From CBDHCC01 sp965261015 (GTDB lineage Bacteria > Pseudomonadota > Alphaproteobacteria > Sphingomonadales > Sphingomonadaceae): a stretch of DNA of 64,000 bases. The notes under the pieces are model-generated. The model was not told the DNA's origin and made no database searches. It saw only the letters and a program-made list of their open reading frames with translations. A program made the translations under genes and the position numbers. Location of the stretch: the NCBI GenBank assembly GCA_965261015.1, contig CBDHCC010000001.1:558001-622000 (forward strand), in the 5' to 3' direction. This document shows, piece after piece, positions 26,480 through 36,169 of this stretch (position 1 is the stretch's first letter; the number at the start of each line of letters is the position of its first letter).

Positions 26480-26899
26480 ATGCGACCGACGATTGCCCTC
26501 GCCCTTTTGCCGCTGATCCTCACGGGCTGTTCGGCCACCGGTGAACCGCGCGCGGTGTCGCCGCCCCAGGCGTCGTCCAGCATCGGCGAGCGGGTGCTGG
26601 CGGGCAAGGTCGCCGGGGACCCAGTCCGATGCATCCGGGCGATCGATGCCGATCGGGCGATCACTCTGGCTGGCAGCGGGGTTGCCTACCGCGTCAACTC
26701 CGATCTGGTCTACGTTCAGCAATTCGGCGGACAGTGCGTGCGCGGCCGGAACGCCGACAATTCCTACCTCGTGCGTCGCTCGACCCAGTCGCAGCTCTGC
26801 GCGGGTGACATCGCCGAGGTGATCGACCGCACCTCCCGCACGCCGATCGGCAGCTGTGTCTATGGCGACTTCGTGCCGTACCGAACGCGCGGTCGATGA
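26480..26899 (+). CDS. small lipoprotein with conserved cysteines
   Basis: 139 residues from ATG 26480. The signal ends in the lipobox LTGCS, so it is probably lipid-anchored. The body has four cysteines in a pattern DPVRCIRAID, GGQCVRGR, SQLCAGD, GSCVYGDFVPY, and shares this pattern with the next gene. Function unknown. It overlaps the next gene by 4 nt. Confidence 0.82.
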   Translation: MRPTIALALLPLILTGCSATGEPRAVSPPQASSSIGERVLAGKVAGDPVRCIRAIDADRAITLAGSGVAYRVNSDLVYVQQFGGQCVRGRNADNSYLVRRSTQSQLCAGDIAEVIDRTSRTPIGSCVYGDFVPYRTRGR

Positions 26900-27294
26900 G
26901 GGGGGTCGCGGTGTTGGCGGCGCTGATCCTGAGCGCTTGCGCCGGGCGCACGCTGCCGCAGAGCGAGGGCAGCCGCACCGCGCTCCAGGCGGAATTGGCC
27001 GACTACGCCCCCCGCGAGACGCAGGACTGCCTGCCCACCACCTACGACACGGCCACCGCGCGCGCCGTGGACGCGCAGCATATCGTCTACACCCGGACGC
27101 GCGGCGAGAAGTGGGTCAGCACGCTCGACGCTCCCTGTCCGGGCCTGCGCCCGTCGGCGACCCTGCTGATCGAGCGGTTCGGGTCCAACGTGTGCCGGCT
27201 GGACCCGGTGCGCGACCTGGGGGACCGGCCGACCTTCATCGCCGGCCCGCGCTGTCCGCTTGGCGCGTTCACCCGCTATGAACGCGTCCGTTAG
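26896..27294 (+). CDS. small lipoprotein, paralogue of upstream gene
   Basis: 132 residues from ATG 26896, with an ATGA overlap. Lipobox LSACA. The body follows the same plan as its neighbour: TQDCLPTTY, IVYTRTRGEKW, APCPGLRP, SNVCRLDPV, PRCPLGAFTRYE, so two disulfides in the periplasm are likely. Function unknown. The gene converges with the acyl-CoA synthetase gene and the two overlap by 4 bases at their 3' ends. Confidence 0.82.
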   Translation: MRGVAVLAALILSACAGRTLPQSEGSRTALQAELADYAPRETQDCLPTTYDTATARAVDAQHIVYTRTRGEKWVSTLDAPCPGLRPSATLLIERFGSNVCRLDPVRDLGDRPTFIAGPRCPLGAFTRYERVR

Positions 27295-29138
27295 CCGGCG
27301 GACCCTTTATAGAGCGCATCCAGCCGGTCGCCATAGCGGTCGCGCAGAACGTGACGACGGATCTTCATCGAGGGGGTCATCTCGCCCGCCTCGATCGTGA
27401 AGGGTTCGTCGGCCAGTGCCGTGCGGCGCACGCGTTCGACCACCGAGAGGTCGCGGTTCACCCGGTCGACCGCCGCGCGGATCGCACCCGCGAAATCCGG
27501 ATCGCTGGCCAGCGCGGCCAGATCGAAGGCGCGGCCATGGTCGCGCGCCCAGTCCGCCGCCCACTCCGCGTCCGGGACCAGCAGCGCGACCACATAGGGG
27601 CGCTTGTCGCCGTGGATCATGGCCTGGCCGATCTCCGGCTGCAGGGTGAGCATTCCTTCGACCTTTTGCGGGGCCACGTTGTCGCCCTTGTCGTTGACGA
27701 TCAGGTCCTTTTTCCGGTCGGTGATGACCAGCCGGCCGGCGTCGTCCAGATGGCCGATGTCGCCGGTGTGCAGCCAGCCATCGACCAGCACGCGGGCGGT
27801 CTCCGCCTCGTTCCGCCAATAGCCGTGCATCACCAGCTCGCCCGCCACCAGGATCTCGCCGTCGGGCGCGATCCGGACCTGGGTGTGGGCCAAGGGCGGC
27901 CCGACCGTCGCCATCGCGATGCCGGCGGACGGGCGGTTGCAGCTGATGATCGGTCCGGCCTCGGTCTGGCCATAGCCCTGCAACAGCGGCACGCCGAGGG
28001 ACTGGAAGAACAGCCCGACCTCCGGGTTGAGCGGCGCCCCGCCGGAGATCATCGCCTTCACCCGTCCGCCAAAGCGCGCCCGCACCTTCGGCTTGACCGT
28101 GCGGTCCACCAGGAACTGTATCGGCCGGTCCAGCACGCCGATGCGGCCGGCGGCGCGCTTCTGGCCCAGCGCCAGGGCGCGGCGCATCAGCCCCTGCGCG
28201 ACCCGACCTCCGGTCGACAGCTGCTTGAGCAGGCGCGCGCGCAACAGCTCGAACAGGCGCGGGACCACCGCCATGATGGTGGGCCGCACCTCCTCGATAT
28301 TGGCCCCCAGCTTGTCCAGGCTCTCGGCGTAGACGATGTGCGCGCCCAGGCCGATCGGCAGCCACTGTCCGCCCGTGTGCTCATAGGCGTGGGACAGCGG
28401 CAGGAACGACAGGAACACCTCCTCCTCCCAGCCGAAATCCTCCAGCACGACCGTGCCCGCGCCGTGGACGTTGTGCAGGATCATGCCGTGGTGCTGGCGC
28501 ACGCCGCGCGGCGCGCCGCCTGTGCCGCTGGTGTAGATCACGCACGCCGTGTCCGTCCGGCCGACCGAGGCCACGCGCGCGCGCACGTCGGCGGTGGCGT
28601 CGTCGCCGGCCGTCAGGGTCGCCCAGTCGTGAAAGGCGACCGCGCCCGTCTGGCCGGTGCGGAACGGCTCGATCGCGATCAGGTGTTCGACGTCGGACCG
28701 CAGCGCGGCGGGGAGCGCGGCGCGCGCCAGCTTGGGCGTGGAGACGACGATCGCCTTGGCGCAGCTGTTGTCCAGGATGTGCTGGTGATCGCGCTCCGTA
28801 TTGGTGGTGTAGGCGGGCACGGTGATGCAGCCGGCCATTAGGATGCCCAGGTCGGCGATCGCCCATTCCGGCCGGTTTTCCGACAACAGGACCACGGTGT
28901 CGCCGTCGCCCAGCCCCAGCGCCACCAGCGACCGGGCCAGCGCGGTCGCCTGTCGGCGCGCCTCGGTCCAGGATGTCGCCTGCCACTCGCCATCGACCTT
29001 GCGCGACAGGAACGGTCGGTCACCCAGCTGTTCGGCGCGGTCCAGGAACAGGGTCGGCAGGTTGGGACACGCGCGGATCGCGTCCAGGGTGGCGGCGTCG
29101 CGGGTCAGGGTCGCGCCGGCCATTAAGGTCGCGCTCAC
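27291..29138 (-). CDS. fadD: long-chain acyl-CoA synthetase (AMP-dependent synthetase)
   Basis: 615 residues from GTG 29138, which overlaps the stop of the upstream gamma-glutamyltransferase gene as GTGA; an internal ATG at 29123 is an alternative. Adenylation motifs: VIYTSGTGGAPRGV (A3, P-loop), LSFLPLSHAYEHTGG (A4), GYGQTEAGPIIS (A5), WLHTGDIGHLDDAGRLVITDRKKDLIV (A7-A8), and PSMKIRRHVL near the end with the A10 lysine region. This layout, with an N-terminal VVLLSENRPEWAIADLGI, is that of the long-chain FAA1 (COG1022) type, which activates fatty acids as CoA thioesters at the membrane. Confidence 0.94.
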   Translation of the reverse strand: MSATLMAGATLTRDAATLDAIRACPNLPTLFLDRAEQLGDRPFLSRKVDGEWQATSWTEARRQATALARSLVALGLGDGDTVVLLSENRPEWAIADLGILMAGCITVPAYTTNTERDHQHILDNSCAKAIVVSTPKLARAALPAALRSDVEHLIAIEPFRTGQTGAVAFHDWATLTAGDDATADVRARVASVGRTDTACVIYTSGTGGAPRGVRQHHGMILHNVHGAGTVVLEDFGWEEEVFLSFLPLSHAYEHTGGQWLPIGLGAHIVYAESLDKLGANIEEVRPTIMAVVPRLFELLRARLLKQLSTGGRVAQGLMRRALALGQKRAAGRIGVLDRPIQFLVDRTVKPKVRARFGGRVKAMISGGAPLNPEVGLFFQSLGVPLLQGYGQTEAGPIISCNRPSAGIAMATVGPPLAHTQVRIAPDGEILVAGELVMHGYWRNEAETARVLVDGWLHTGDIGHLDDAGRLVITDRKKDLIVNDKGDNVAPQKVEGMLTLQPEIGQAMIHGDKRPYVVALLVPDAEWAADWARDHGRAFDLAALASDPDFAGAIRAAVDRVNRDLSVVERVRRTALADEPFTIEAGEMTPSMKIRRHVLRDRYGDRLDALYKGSAG

Positions 29139-30814
29139 GGGACCACCGCCGCGCCCTGGGACCGCGGATCGGCCGCGCCGACCCAGCCGTCGCCTACACG
29201 TTCCGCCGCGTTCGCCTTGCCACTCAGCCGGTCGCTTTCCACCAGCCTGGTGCCGAGCCGGGCGAGGTCGGGGGTCAGGCGGGTGAGCGGGCTGCCTGCC
29301 TCCACCACCATCGACGACCCGCTGAAGTAGATGTTTGGGGCCGCCAGCGCCTCGGCCGCCGTCATGTCCCAGTCGATCCAGGCGATCAGCGCTTTGGCCA
29401 CCTGGGCGATGATCGTCGGCCCGCCCGCCGCGCCGACGGCGAAGACCGGGCGACCGGCGGCGTCGAACACGATGGCGGGCGACATGGACGACATCGGCCG
29501 CTTGCCCGGCTGCACCCGGTTCGCGACCCGCTCCCCGCCTTCCACGGGCGCGAAGGAGAAGTCGGTCAGTTCGTTGTTCAGCACCATCCCGTTCACCACG
29601 ATCTGGCTGCCGAACACGCCTTCGACGGTGGACGTCATGGACACGACCGAACCCTGGGCGTCCGTCGCCACGAAGTGCGACGTGCCGCCGCGTTCGCCCG
29701 GTCGGGCGGGCTCGCGGGGCAGCGCGCCCGGCGGCGTTCCGGGCGGCGTGTCGGTCAGCGCATGGTCGGGGTCGATCAGCGCGGAGCGGCCCGCCAGATA
29801 GGCGGGGTCGAGCAGGCCCGTCACGGGCACATAGGTAAAGCCGGGATCGCCCACATATCGCCCCCGATCGGCATAGGCCAAGCGCATGGCCTGTTCGATC
29901 GCGTGCCAGCTGGCCGCCGAGTCCGGCCCCAGGCCCGCCAGGTCGAACCGCGACAGCATGCCGAGCATCCCCAGCACCGTGGTCGCGCCGGAGGAGGGCG
30001 GACCCATCACGCACACCCGGTATTCGCGATAGGGCGCGCAGGGTGCGGGCCGCGCGACCGCATCGTAGGCGGCCAGGTCCGCTTCCGTCATGTCGGACGG
30101 GTTGGGCGCGTCGCGCACGGCGGCGACGATCGCGCGCGCGTTGGCACCTCGGTAAAAGGCGTCTGGACCCTCGTCGGCGATGCGCTGGAGGAGGGCGGCG
30201 AGGGCGGGGTTCATCACCCGCTCGCCTGCCCGCTTCGGCCGCCCGTCCTGCCAATAAAGCGCGCGGGCGGCGGGGAAGCGCGCCCAGTCGTCGGCGACCC
30301 CGGCCAGCCGGCCCTCCAATGTCGCGTTCACCACGAAACCGTCGCGGGCGAGCGCCACCGCCGGCGCGAACAGCGCGGCCCAGGGCAGGCGACCCCAGCG
30401 GTCGTGCGCCATCTTCATCAGCGCGACGTTGCCCGGCACGCCGACCGACAGGCCACCCGGCACCGCCTCGCCGCGCGACAGGGGCTGATCGTCGGACCCC
30501 AGGAAGCGGGTGGGGTCGGCGGCGAAGGGCGCGGTCTCGCGGCCGTCGATCGCGACCACCTCGCCCGTCGCCGGATCGGAATGGAGCAGGAAGCCGCCGC
30601 CGCCGATCCCCGACGACTGCGGCTCCACGACCGTCAGCGCCAGCAGGGTGGCGATCGCCGCGTCGGTGGCCGACCCACCCTGGCGCAGCATCGCCGCCCC
30701 GGCTTCCGCCGCGCGCGGATCGGCGGCGGACACCGTGCCGGCGGCGGACGCGGGTTCGCGCGCGAAGGCGCCGGCCGGCGCGAGGAGGAGGAGGGCGGCG
30801 AGGAGGCGGAGCAT
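29135..30814 (-). CDS. ggt: gamma-glutamyltransferase
   Basis: 559 residues from ATG 30814. Signal peptide LRLLAALLLLAPAGAFA, so periplasmic. Key parts: GGSATDAAIATLLALTVVEPQSSGIGGGGF, IDGRETAP, and the autoprocessing site GGTSHFVATDAQGSVVS, where the Thr becomes the N-terminal nucleophile of the small subunit, then SQIVVNGMVLNNELTDFS and GKRPMSSMSPAIVFD. It cleaves glutathione and transfers the gamma-glutamyl group. Overlaps fadD by 4 nt. Confidence 0.96.
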   Translation of the reverse strand: MLRLLAALLLLAPAGAFAREPASAAGTVSAADPRAAEAGAAMLRQGGSATDAAIATLLALTVVEPQSSGIGGGGFLLHSDPATGEVVAIDGRETAPFAADPTRFLGSDDQPLSRGEAVPGGLSVGVPGNVALMKMAHDRWGRLPWAALFAPAVALARDGFVVNATLEGRLAGVADDWARFPAARALYWQDGRPKRAGERVMNPALAALLQRIADEGPDAFYRGANARAIVAAVRDAPNPSDMTEADLAAYDAVARPAPCAPYREYRVCVMGPPSSGATTVLGMLGMLSRFDLAGLGPDSAASWHAIEQAMRLAYADRGRYVGDPGFTYVPVTGLLDPAYLAGRSALIDPDHALTDTPPGTPPGALPREPARPGERGGTSHFVATDAQGSVVSMTSTVEGVFGSQIVVNGMVLNNELTDFSFAPVEGGERVANRVQPGKRPMSSMSPAIVFDAAGRPVFAVGAAGGPTIIAQVAKALIAWIDWDMTAAEALAAPNIYFSGSSMVVEAGSPLTRLTPDLARLGTRLVESDRLSGKANAAERVGDGWVGAADPRSQGAAVVP

Positions 30815-31205
30815 GGCGCGGGACACTAGCCGGGTTGCCGGCCGGGGCAAGATGGGTCCGCGCCGCCCCGCACCCGACCAGCCCGAGCTTTCCGAAGGGG
30901 TGGTGGCGCTGGGCACCCGCTCAAGAGGTCGCGGCACCTGCCCGAACCGGGCCACTGCCCCCTCCATCGACTTCTAGCGGCAAGTCGAACCTTCCGCTGC
31001 CGATCCGCCCAGCCCGAGCCACCGATACGTCCTTTGACAGGCGCAGGACGAGCGGGGGTGGTGGTCAGCGCGCGTCCACAATGGATCGGTGCTCCCGTCA
31101 GCCGACTCAGGCCCACCGGGGCTAGCAAGGGGCACGTTCGTCTCCGCCAGGCTCAGCCTGAGCGGGTGGAAAGATCGAGCCTCGAACTCGCGGGCCAGAG
31201 CAGGC
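30815..31205. other. intergenic region with degenerate repeats
   Basis: 391 bases between pyrD and ggt. No gene seen. Two short motifs of the kind often dispersed in sphingomonad genomes occur: TTTGACAGGCGCAGGACGAG near 31033-31052 and an imperfect palindrome CAGGCTCAGCCTGAGC at about 31148-31163. Both may be old repetitive elements or transcription terminators for pyrD-side genes. Confidence 0.45.
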
Positions 31206-32228
31206 TCAGACTCCGCTCCCCACCGCCTCCGCCAAATCGGCGAAGCCGTCGCGTTCCAGCAGCCGGTCCAAATCGCGCGCCGTGCGCCGCACCAGGCCCG
31301 GTCCTCCGAACACCAGGGCGGAATAAAGCTGCACCGCCGAGGCGCCCATGCGGATGCGGGCGTAGGCCTCCTCCGCCCCGTCGATGCCACCGACCGAGAT
31401 CACCGGCAGCGCGCCTGACAGCGCCGCCACGAACTCCGCCAGCCGCGCGCGGGCCAGTGCCGCCAACGGTGCGCCCGACAGGCCCCCCGCCTGCGCCGCG
31501 TGGGGGGAGGACAGGCCTTCGCGGCTGACCGTGGTGTTCGACACGATCAGCCCCGCCAGCCGCGCGTCCACCGCAGCGCGCGCGATCGCGTCCACTTGCG
31601 CCCGATCCAGGTCGGGCGCGACCTTCAGGAACACCGGCGTGCCCTCCGCCGCCGCCATCACGCCGGCCAGCAGCTCGTCCAGCCCCTCGTCCTGCAGCGC
31701 GCGCAGGCCCGGCGTATTGGGCGACGATATGTTGATGGCGAGGTAGTCGGCGACGTGCGCCATCGCCGCCGCACCCGCGCGGTAGTCGGCGTGGCGGTCG
31801 GGCGAGTCCTTGTTCGCGCCGATGTTCACGCCCAGCGGGCCTCTCCGCCGCACGCTCCCCAGCCGGCCGAGTGCCGCCCCCTGCCCCCCGTTGTTGAAGC
31901 CCATGCGGTTCACGACCGCGCCGTCCTCCGCCAGCCGGAACAGGCGCGGGCGGGGGTTGCCGGGCTGGGCGCGCGGGGTCAGCGTACCGACCTCCACCGC
32001 GCCGAAGCCCGCCGCGAAGCTGCCGCGCACCGCCACCGCATCCTTGTCGAACCCCGCCGCCAGCCCGACCGGATTGGGCCAGTGCAGCCCGGCGATCGTG
32101 GTGGCCAGGCGGGCGGAGGTCGGCGGCGCGCGGCCCGGCAGGGCGCGCAAGGCGGCCAGAGCGACCCCGTGCGCCCGCTCTGGCTCCAGGGTCCAGAGCG
32201 CCGGTCGGGCGAACCGGTAGAGGCTCAG
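31206..32228 (-). CDS. pyrD: dihydroorotate dehydrogenase (quinone), class 2
   Basis: Oxidises dihydroorotate to orotate in pyrimidine synthesis, giving electrons to quinone at the inner membrane. Motifs: NPVGLAAGFDKDA, GAVEVGTLTPRAQPGNP, NRMGFNNGG, LAINISSPNTPGLR, KVAPDL, SNTTVSR (catalytic Ser region is class 2), GGLSGAPL, VGGIDGAEEA, and GASAVQLYSALVF. With ATG/GTG/TTG only, the first start would be TTG 32150 (314 residues). That would remove the membrane-binding N-terminal helices. The conserved LYRFARPALWTLEPERAHG lies upstream in frame, so I place the start at CTG 32228, which overlaps the upstream stop as CTGA and has GAGG nearby (340 residues). Confidence 0.93.
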   Translation of the reverse strand: MSLYRFARPALWTLEPERAHGVALAALRALPGRAPPTSARLATTIAGLHWPNPVGLAAGFDKDAVAVRGSFAAGFGAVEVGTLTPRAQPGNPRPRLFRLAEDGAVVNRMGFNNGGQGAALGRLGSVRRRGPLGVNIGANKDSPDRHADYRAGAAAMAHVADYLAINISSPNTPGLRALQDEGLDELLAGVMAAAEGTPVFLKVAPDLDRAQVDAIARAAVDARLAGLIVSNTTVSREGLSSPHAAQAGGLSGAPLAALARARLAEFVAALSGALPVISVGGIDGAEEAYARIRMGASAVQLYSALVFGGPGLVRRTARDLDRLLERDGFADLAEAVGSGV

Positions 32229-33004
32229 AAGCGCCTCGTGACGCCGAAATAGACGCGGGAGTCGGCGGTGTCGTGGTTGAGGCCGAAGGCTGTGCCCAGG
32301 TCGAGCTGCCAGTCCCGCGCAGGGGCCCAGGCCGCCGACAGCGCCGCGAGCGACTGGGTGGTGCGGCCCGCCGGATCGTCGTCGCGAAACACCGACAGCT
32401 CGCCCGTCACGCCGACCGGGCCGACCGCGTGGGACAGGCCGACGACCGAGCCGAGGGAGAGGTGGCGGCCGTCTCCGTCCGCGTCGGGGGCCGCGTCGAT
32501 CTCCGGCGTGGCGGCGAGGCCAAAGCCGGCGGGCAGGCCGGTGGACAGCGGCGCGAGCAGACGAAAGCCGGTCGTGCCCGCGCCGATGGCGTCGCCGCCG
32601 GTGGGCAGCACGACCGTGCCCATCACCGCCACCGACGTGCCGGACCCGTCGGGGTTCCTCAGATTTTGGCGAAGGGACAACAGCACGTCTCCGGTCGAGC
32701 TGGTCCGGGCGCGCCCGCCAGCGCCCCGGGTCGTGACCCGTCCGAACGCCGCCCAGCCGACCTGCGCCTCCAGCGTGTCGGTCAGCCCGGCGCGCACCAC
32801 GGGAAAGGCGAGCGTCAGCGTATCCGCGCGCGTCCCGTCCACCCGGTCACGGGTCAGGTCGCCCAGCCCCACCTCCGCCTGCACCGTGCCGGGCGACAGG
32901 GTGCAGGGCGGCGTGTTCAGCCCCGGCCGGTCGGCGCAGAAGGGCCGCTCCTGCGCCGACAGGGGCGCGGCGAAGAGGGCGAGGAGGAGGACGAGGGCGC
33001 GCAT
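32225..33004 (-). CDS. outer-membrane-type beta-barrel protein (phenol MetA-like family)
   Basis: 259 residues from ATG 33004. Signal peptide LVLLLALFAAPLSAQ. Reads FCADRPGLNTPPCTLSPGTVQAEVGLG, then alternating strands, for example DTLEAQVGWAAFG, VMGTVVLPTGGDAIG and a terminal strand SRVYFGVTRRF ending in Phe. This resembles the transporter/MetA-pathway-of-phenol-degradation barrel family, whose exact role is unclear. It precedes pyrD with a 4-nt CTGA overlap. Confidence 0.72.
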   Translation of the reverse strand: MRALVLLLALFAAPLSAQERPFCADRPGLNTPPCTLSPGTVQAEVGLGDLTRDRVDGTRADTLTLAFPVVRAGLTDTLEAQVGWAAFGRVTTRGAGGRARTSSTGDVLLSLRQNLRNPDGSGTSVAVMGTVVLPTGGDAIGAGTTGFRLLAPLSTGLPAGFGLAATPEIDAAPDADGDGRHLSLGSVVGLSHAVGPVGVTGELSVFRDDDPAGRTTQSLAALSAAWAPARDWQLDLGTAFGLNHDTADSRVYFGVTRRF

Positions 33005-33123
33005 GGTGAGTGGGCTATGGGCGAAAGCGGGCGGCAGCGAAAGCAGGCCGAGGGACCAGTTCCACCGTCCTCCCCACGTTCCGCCGTCGTTCCCGCTCCG
33101 CAACGTCATCCCCGCAGTCCCCG

Positions 33124-33149
33124 TCATCCCCGCGAAAGCGGGGATCCAT
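33124..33149. repeat. REP-like palindrome, copy 1
   Basis: GTCATCCCCGCG-AAA-GCGGGGATCC type palindrome. Members of this family occur at seven or more places in the window, always between genes or at gene ends. Confidence 0.88.
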
Positions 33150-33231
33150 TGCGGGAACTCTCCCCCGGTCCGCCGTCTGCGATCCGATCGCTCGCTGTCC
33201 GGCAGGCCCCCCGCGCCATCCGCTCGGCGCC

Positions 33232-33257
33232 TGGATCCCCGCTTTCGCGGGGATGAT
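33232..33257. repeat. REP-like palindrome, copy 2 (inverted to copy 1)
   Basis: Inverse orientation of copy 1 (TGGATCCCCGC-TTT-GCGGGGATGA). The two copies about 80 bases apart form a head-to-head pair, a layout common for REP doublets. Confidence 0.88.
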
Positions 33258-33368
33258 GGGGGAGGGGGCGGATGCGCGACCAGTCACACCAACTCCCCCT
33301 CCTGGCACCTTGCCCTCCGTGCCCCACCGCCCCACATGGCAATCACACCGAATCGCTCCGGAAGCCCC

Positions 33369-33769
33369 ATGCGCCTCTCCAACCTCGCCGACTACGCCGT
33401 CGTCATGCTCGCCGCCGCCGCGAGAGCGGACGCGCGCGTGACCGCGACGGAGCTGGCGGGGACCACCAGGGTGCCGCTGGCGACCGCGCAGAAGGTGCTG
33501 GGGCAGCTCGCCGCCGCCGGGCTGTTGACCAGCGGGCGGGGCAGCCGGGGCGGTTTCGCGTTGGCGCGGCCCGCCGACGCCATCTCGGTCGCCGATATCG
33601 TGGAGGCGATGGAGGGGCCGATCGCGCTGGCCGGATGCGTCAGCGAGGCCGACGTGCCCTGCGCGCTCACCGACCATTGCCGGGTCCGGCCCCACTGGAG
33701 CCCCATCAACGACGCCGTGCGCGGCGCGCTCGCGGGCGTGTCGCTCGCCTACCTTTCCGCAGGAACCCC

Positions 33770-33773
<4 letters not shown>
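33369..33773 (+). CDS. Rrf2-family SUF operon regulator
   Basis: 134 residues from ATG 33369. An N-terminal winged helix (LSNLADYAVVMLAAAAR, TTRVPLATAQKVLGQLAAAGLLTSGRGSRGGFALAR) and a cluster-binding loop with GCVSEADVPCALTDHC, whose three cysteines can hold an iron-sulfur cluster as in IscR. It should sense iron-sulfur status and control the suf genes. Its stop overlaps the sufB start (ATGA), so it is the first gene of the operon and probably regulates itself. Confidence 0.94.
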
Positions 33774-35266
<1,493 letters not shown>

Positions 35267-35270
<4 letters not shown>

Positions 35271-35590
35271 GGCTTACTCTTCAGGAGCTTGAGAAAGCCC
35301 ACGATCACTGCTTTGGCAATAAGATGGAAGTGCGCGCAAGTAAGCAGGCTTGCTGTATCGCTTGTGCGCAGTCGTTTACTGCATCGCTTGCGACAGACAC
35401 GGTTCGTCAGTCTGGCTTTGATGAACCCACAGTATGTTGTCCAGTCTGCGGGATGGATTCAGTTATAGGTGATGCGGCAGGATCTCCTGTATTGGACAGA
35501 GGTTTTCTTAATATGATGAATAGTAGGTATTTTGGACAGCCGTTTGGCTCCATGTGTGCCTGGGAAGAGCTTATTCGTGCTCGCAATTGA
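35267..35590 (+). CDS. small zinc-ribbon cytoplasmic protein inserted in suf operon
   Basis: 107 residues from GTG 35267, overlapping the true sufB stop as GTGA. Two Cys pairs, ACCIACAQSF and VCCPVCGMDSV, make a probable zinc ribbon; KAHDHCFGNKMEV at the start and DSVIGDAAGSPV, LNMMNSRYFG are typical of a small, widespread family of unannotated cytoplasmic proteins, whose function I do not know. Base composition is markedly AT-richer than the suf genes on both sides, so it was probably acquired by transfer. Not part of normal SUF operons. Confidence 0.8.
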
Positions 35591-35699
35591 TAACCTCCAC
35601 GCCGCCATCGGCGACACGCCCATCCTGAAGGGCCTCTGCCTCACGGTGAACGAGGGCGAGGTGCACGCGATCATGGGGCCGAACGGGGTGGTGGGTTGA
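35586..35699 (+). pseudogene. truncated duplicate of sufC 5' end
   Basis: Codes for DNLHAAIGDTPILKGLCL and TVNEGEVHAIMGPNGVVG then a stop. It matches sufC residues 4-40 (36171-36280) almost base for base, with changes in the LSLRVNAG part, and is cut off exactly at the Walker A loop. It has no start codon. It is the left remnant of a duplication that now flanks the DUF559 gene. Confidence 0.92.
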
Positions 35700-36169
35700 C
35701 GGCCGCCGATGCCAGCGCTCCCCTCCCGCTCGGGGGAGGGGTCGGGGGTGGGCGGTTCCGCCCGCGCGACACCGCCCGTGCGCGCGAGCTGCGCAACGCC
35801 GCGACCCCGGCCGAACGGCGGCTGTGGACGGCGCTGAGCGGGCGCAAGCTCGACGGGTTCAAATTCTCCCGCCAGATGCCGGTCGGGCCGTTCTTCGCCG
35901 ATTTCCTGTGCCGGTCGGCGATGCTGGTGGTGGAGCTGGACGGCGCATCGCACGACGGTCGCCTCGACTGGGACGCGGCGCGCGACGCGGAGCTGCGCCG
36001 TCTGGGCTACCGCGTGCTGCGCTTCACCAACGAGGAGGTGCTCGGCGACGTGGACGGGGTGGCGACGGTCATTGCGCGGGTGCTCGGGTCCGGTGGCCCA
36101 CCCCCGACCCCTCCCGCGAGCGGGAGGGGAGACGATGGCACGACACCCATAGGAACGACTGATGCTTGA
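35696..36169 (+). CDS. DUF559 (Vsr/MutH-like) endonuclease-domain protein
   Basis: 157 codons from TTG 35696. The core ARELRNAATPAERRLWTALS, GRKLDGFKFSRQMPVGPFFADFLC, LVVELDGASHDGRLDWDAARD, LGYRVLRFTNEEVL is the DUF559 family, related to very-short-patch-repair and restriction-type nucleases (Asp and Glu-x-Asp-like metal residues). The first 20 and last 25 residues are encoded by the flanking inverted repeats (PLPLGGGVGGG and GGPPPTPPASGRG), so the real protein may begin later. It ends in an overlap with the sufC start. Function unproven; often found as a lone gene in such GC-rich frames. Confidence 0.85.
   Translation: MTAADASAPLPLGGGVGGGRFRPRDTARARELRNAATPAERRLWTALSGRKLDGFKFSRQMPVGPFFADFLCRSAMLVVELDGASHDGRLDWDAARDAELRRLGYRVLRFTNEEVLGDVDGVATVIARVLGSGGPPPTPPASGRGDDGTTPIGTTDA
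35720..35753 (+). repeat. left 34-bp inverted repeat of DUF559 cassette
   Basis: Begins CCCCTCCCGCTCGGGGGAGG and matches the reverse complement of 36096-36129 at all but one position by eye. It lies at the very start of the DUF559 open frame. Confidence 0.93.
36096..36129 (-). repeat. right 34-bp inverted repeat of DUF559 cassette
   Basis: Partner of 35720-35753. Together they enclose the DUF559 core and could be the ends of a mobile unit or the stem of a hairpin in the transcript. Confidence 0.93.

Larger units (their letters stand above)
33005..33368. other. divergent intergenic region with palindromic repeats
   Basis: 364 bases between the divergent barrel-protein and SUF regulator genes, so both promoters should be here. 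It holds two copies of the 26-base palindromic repeat in opposite orientation, listed separately. I see no gene and no clear -35/-10 pair or Rrf2 operator. Confidence 0.6.
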
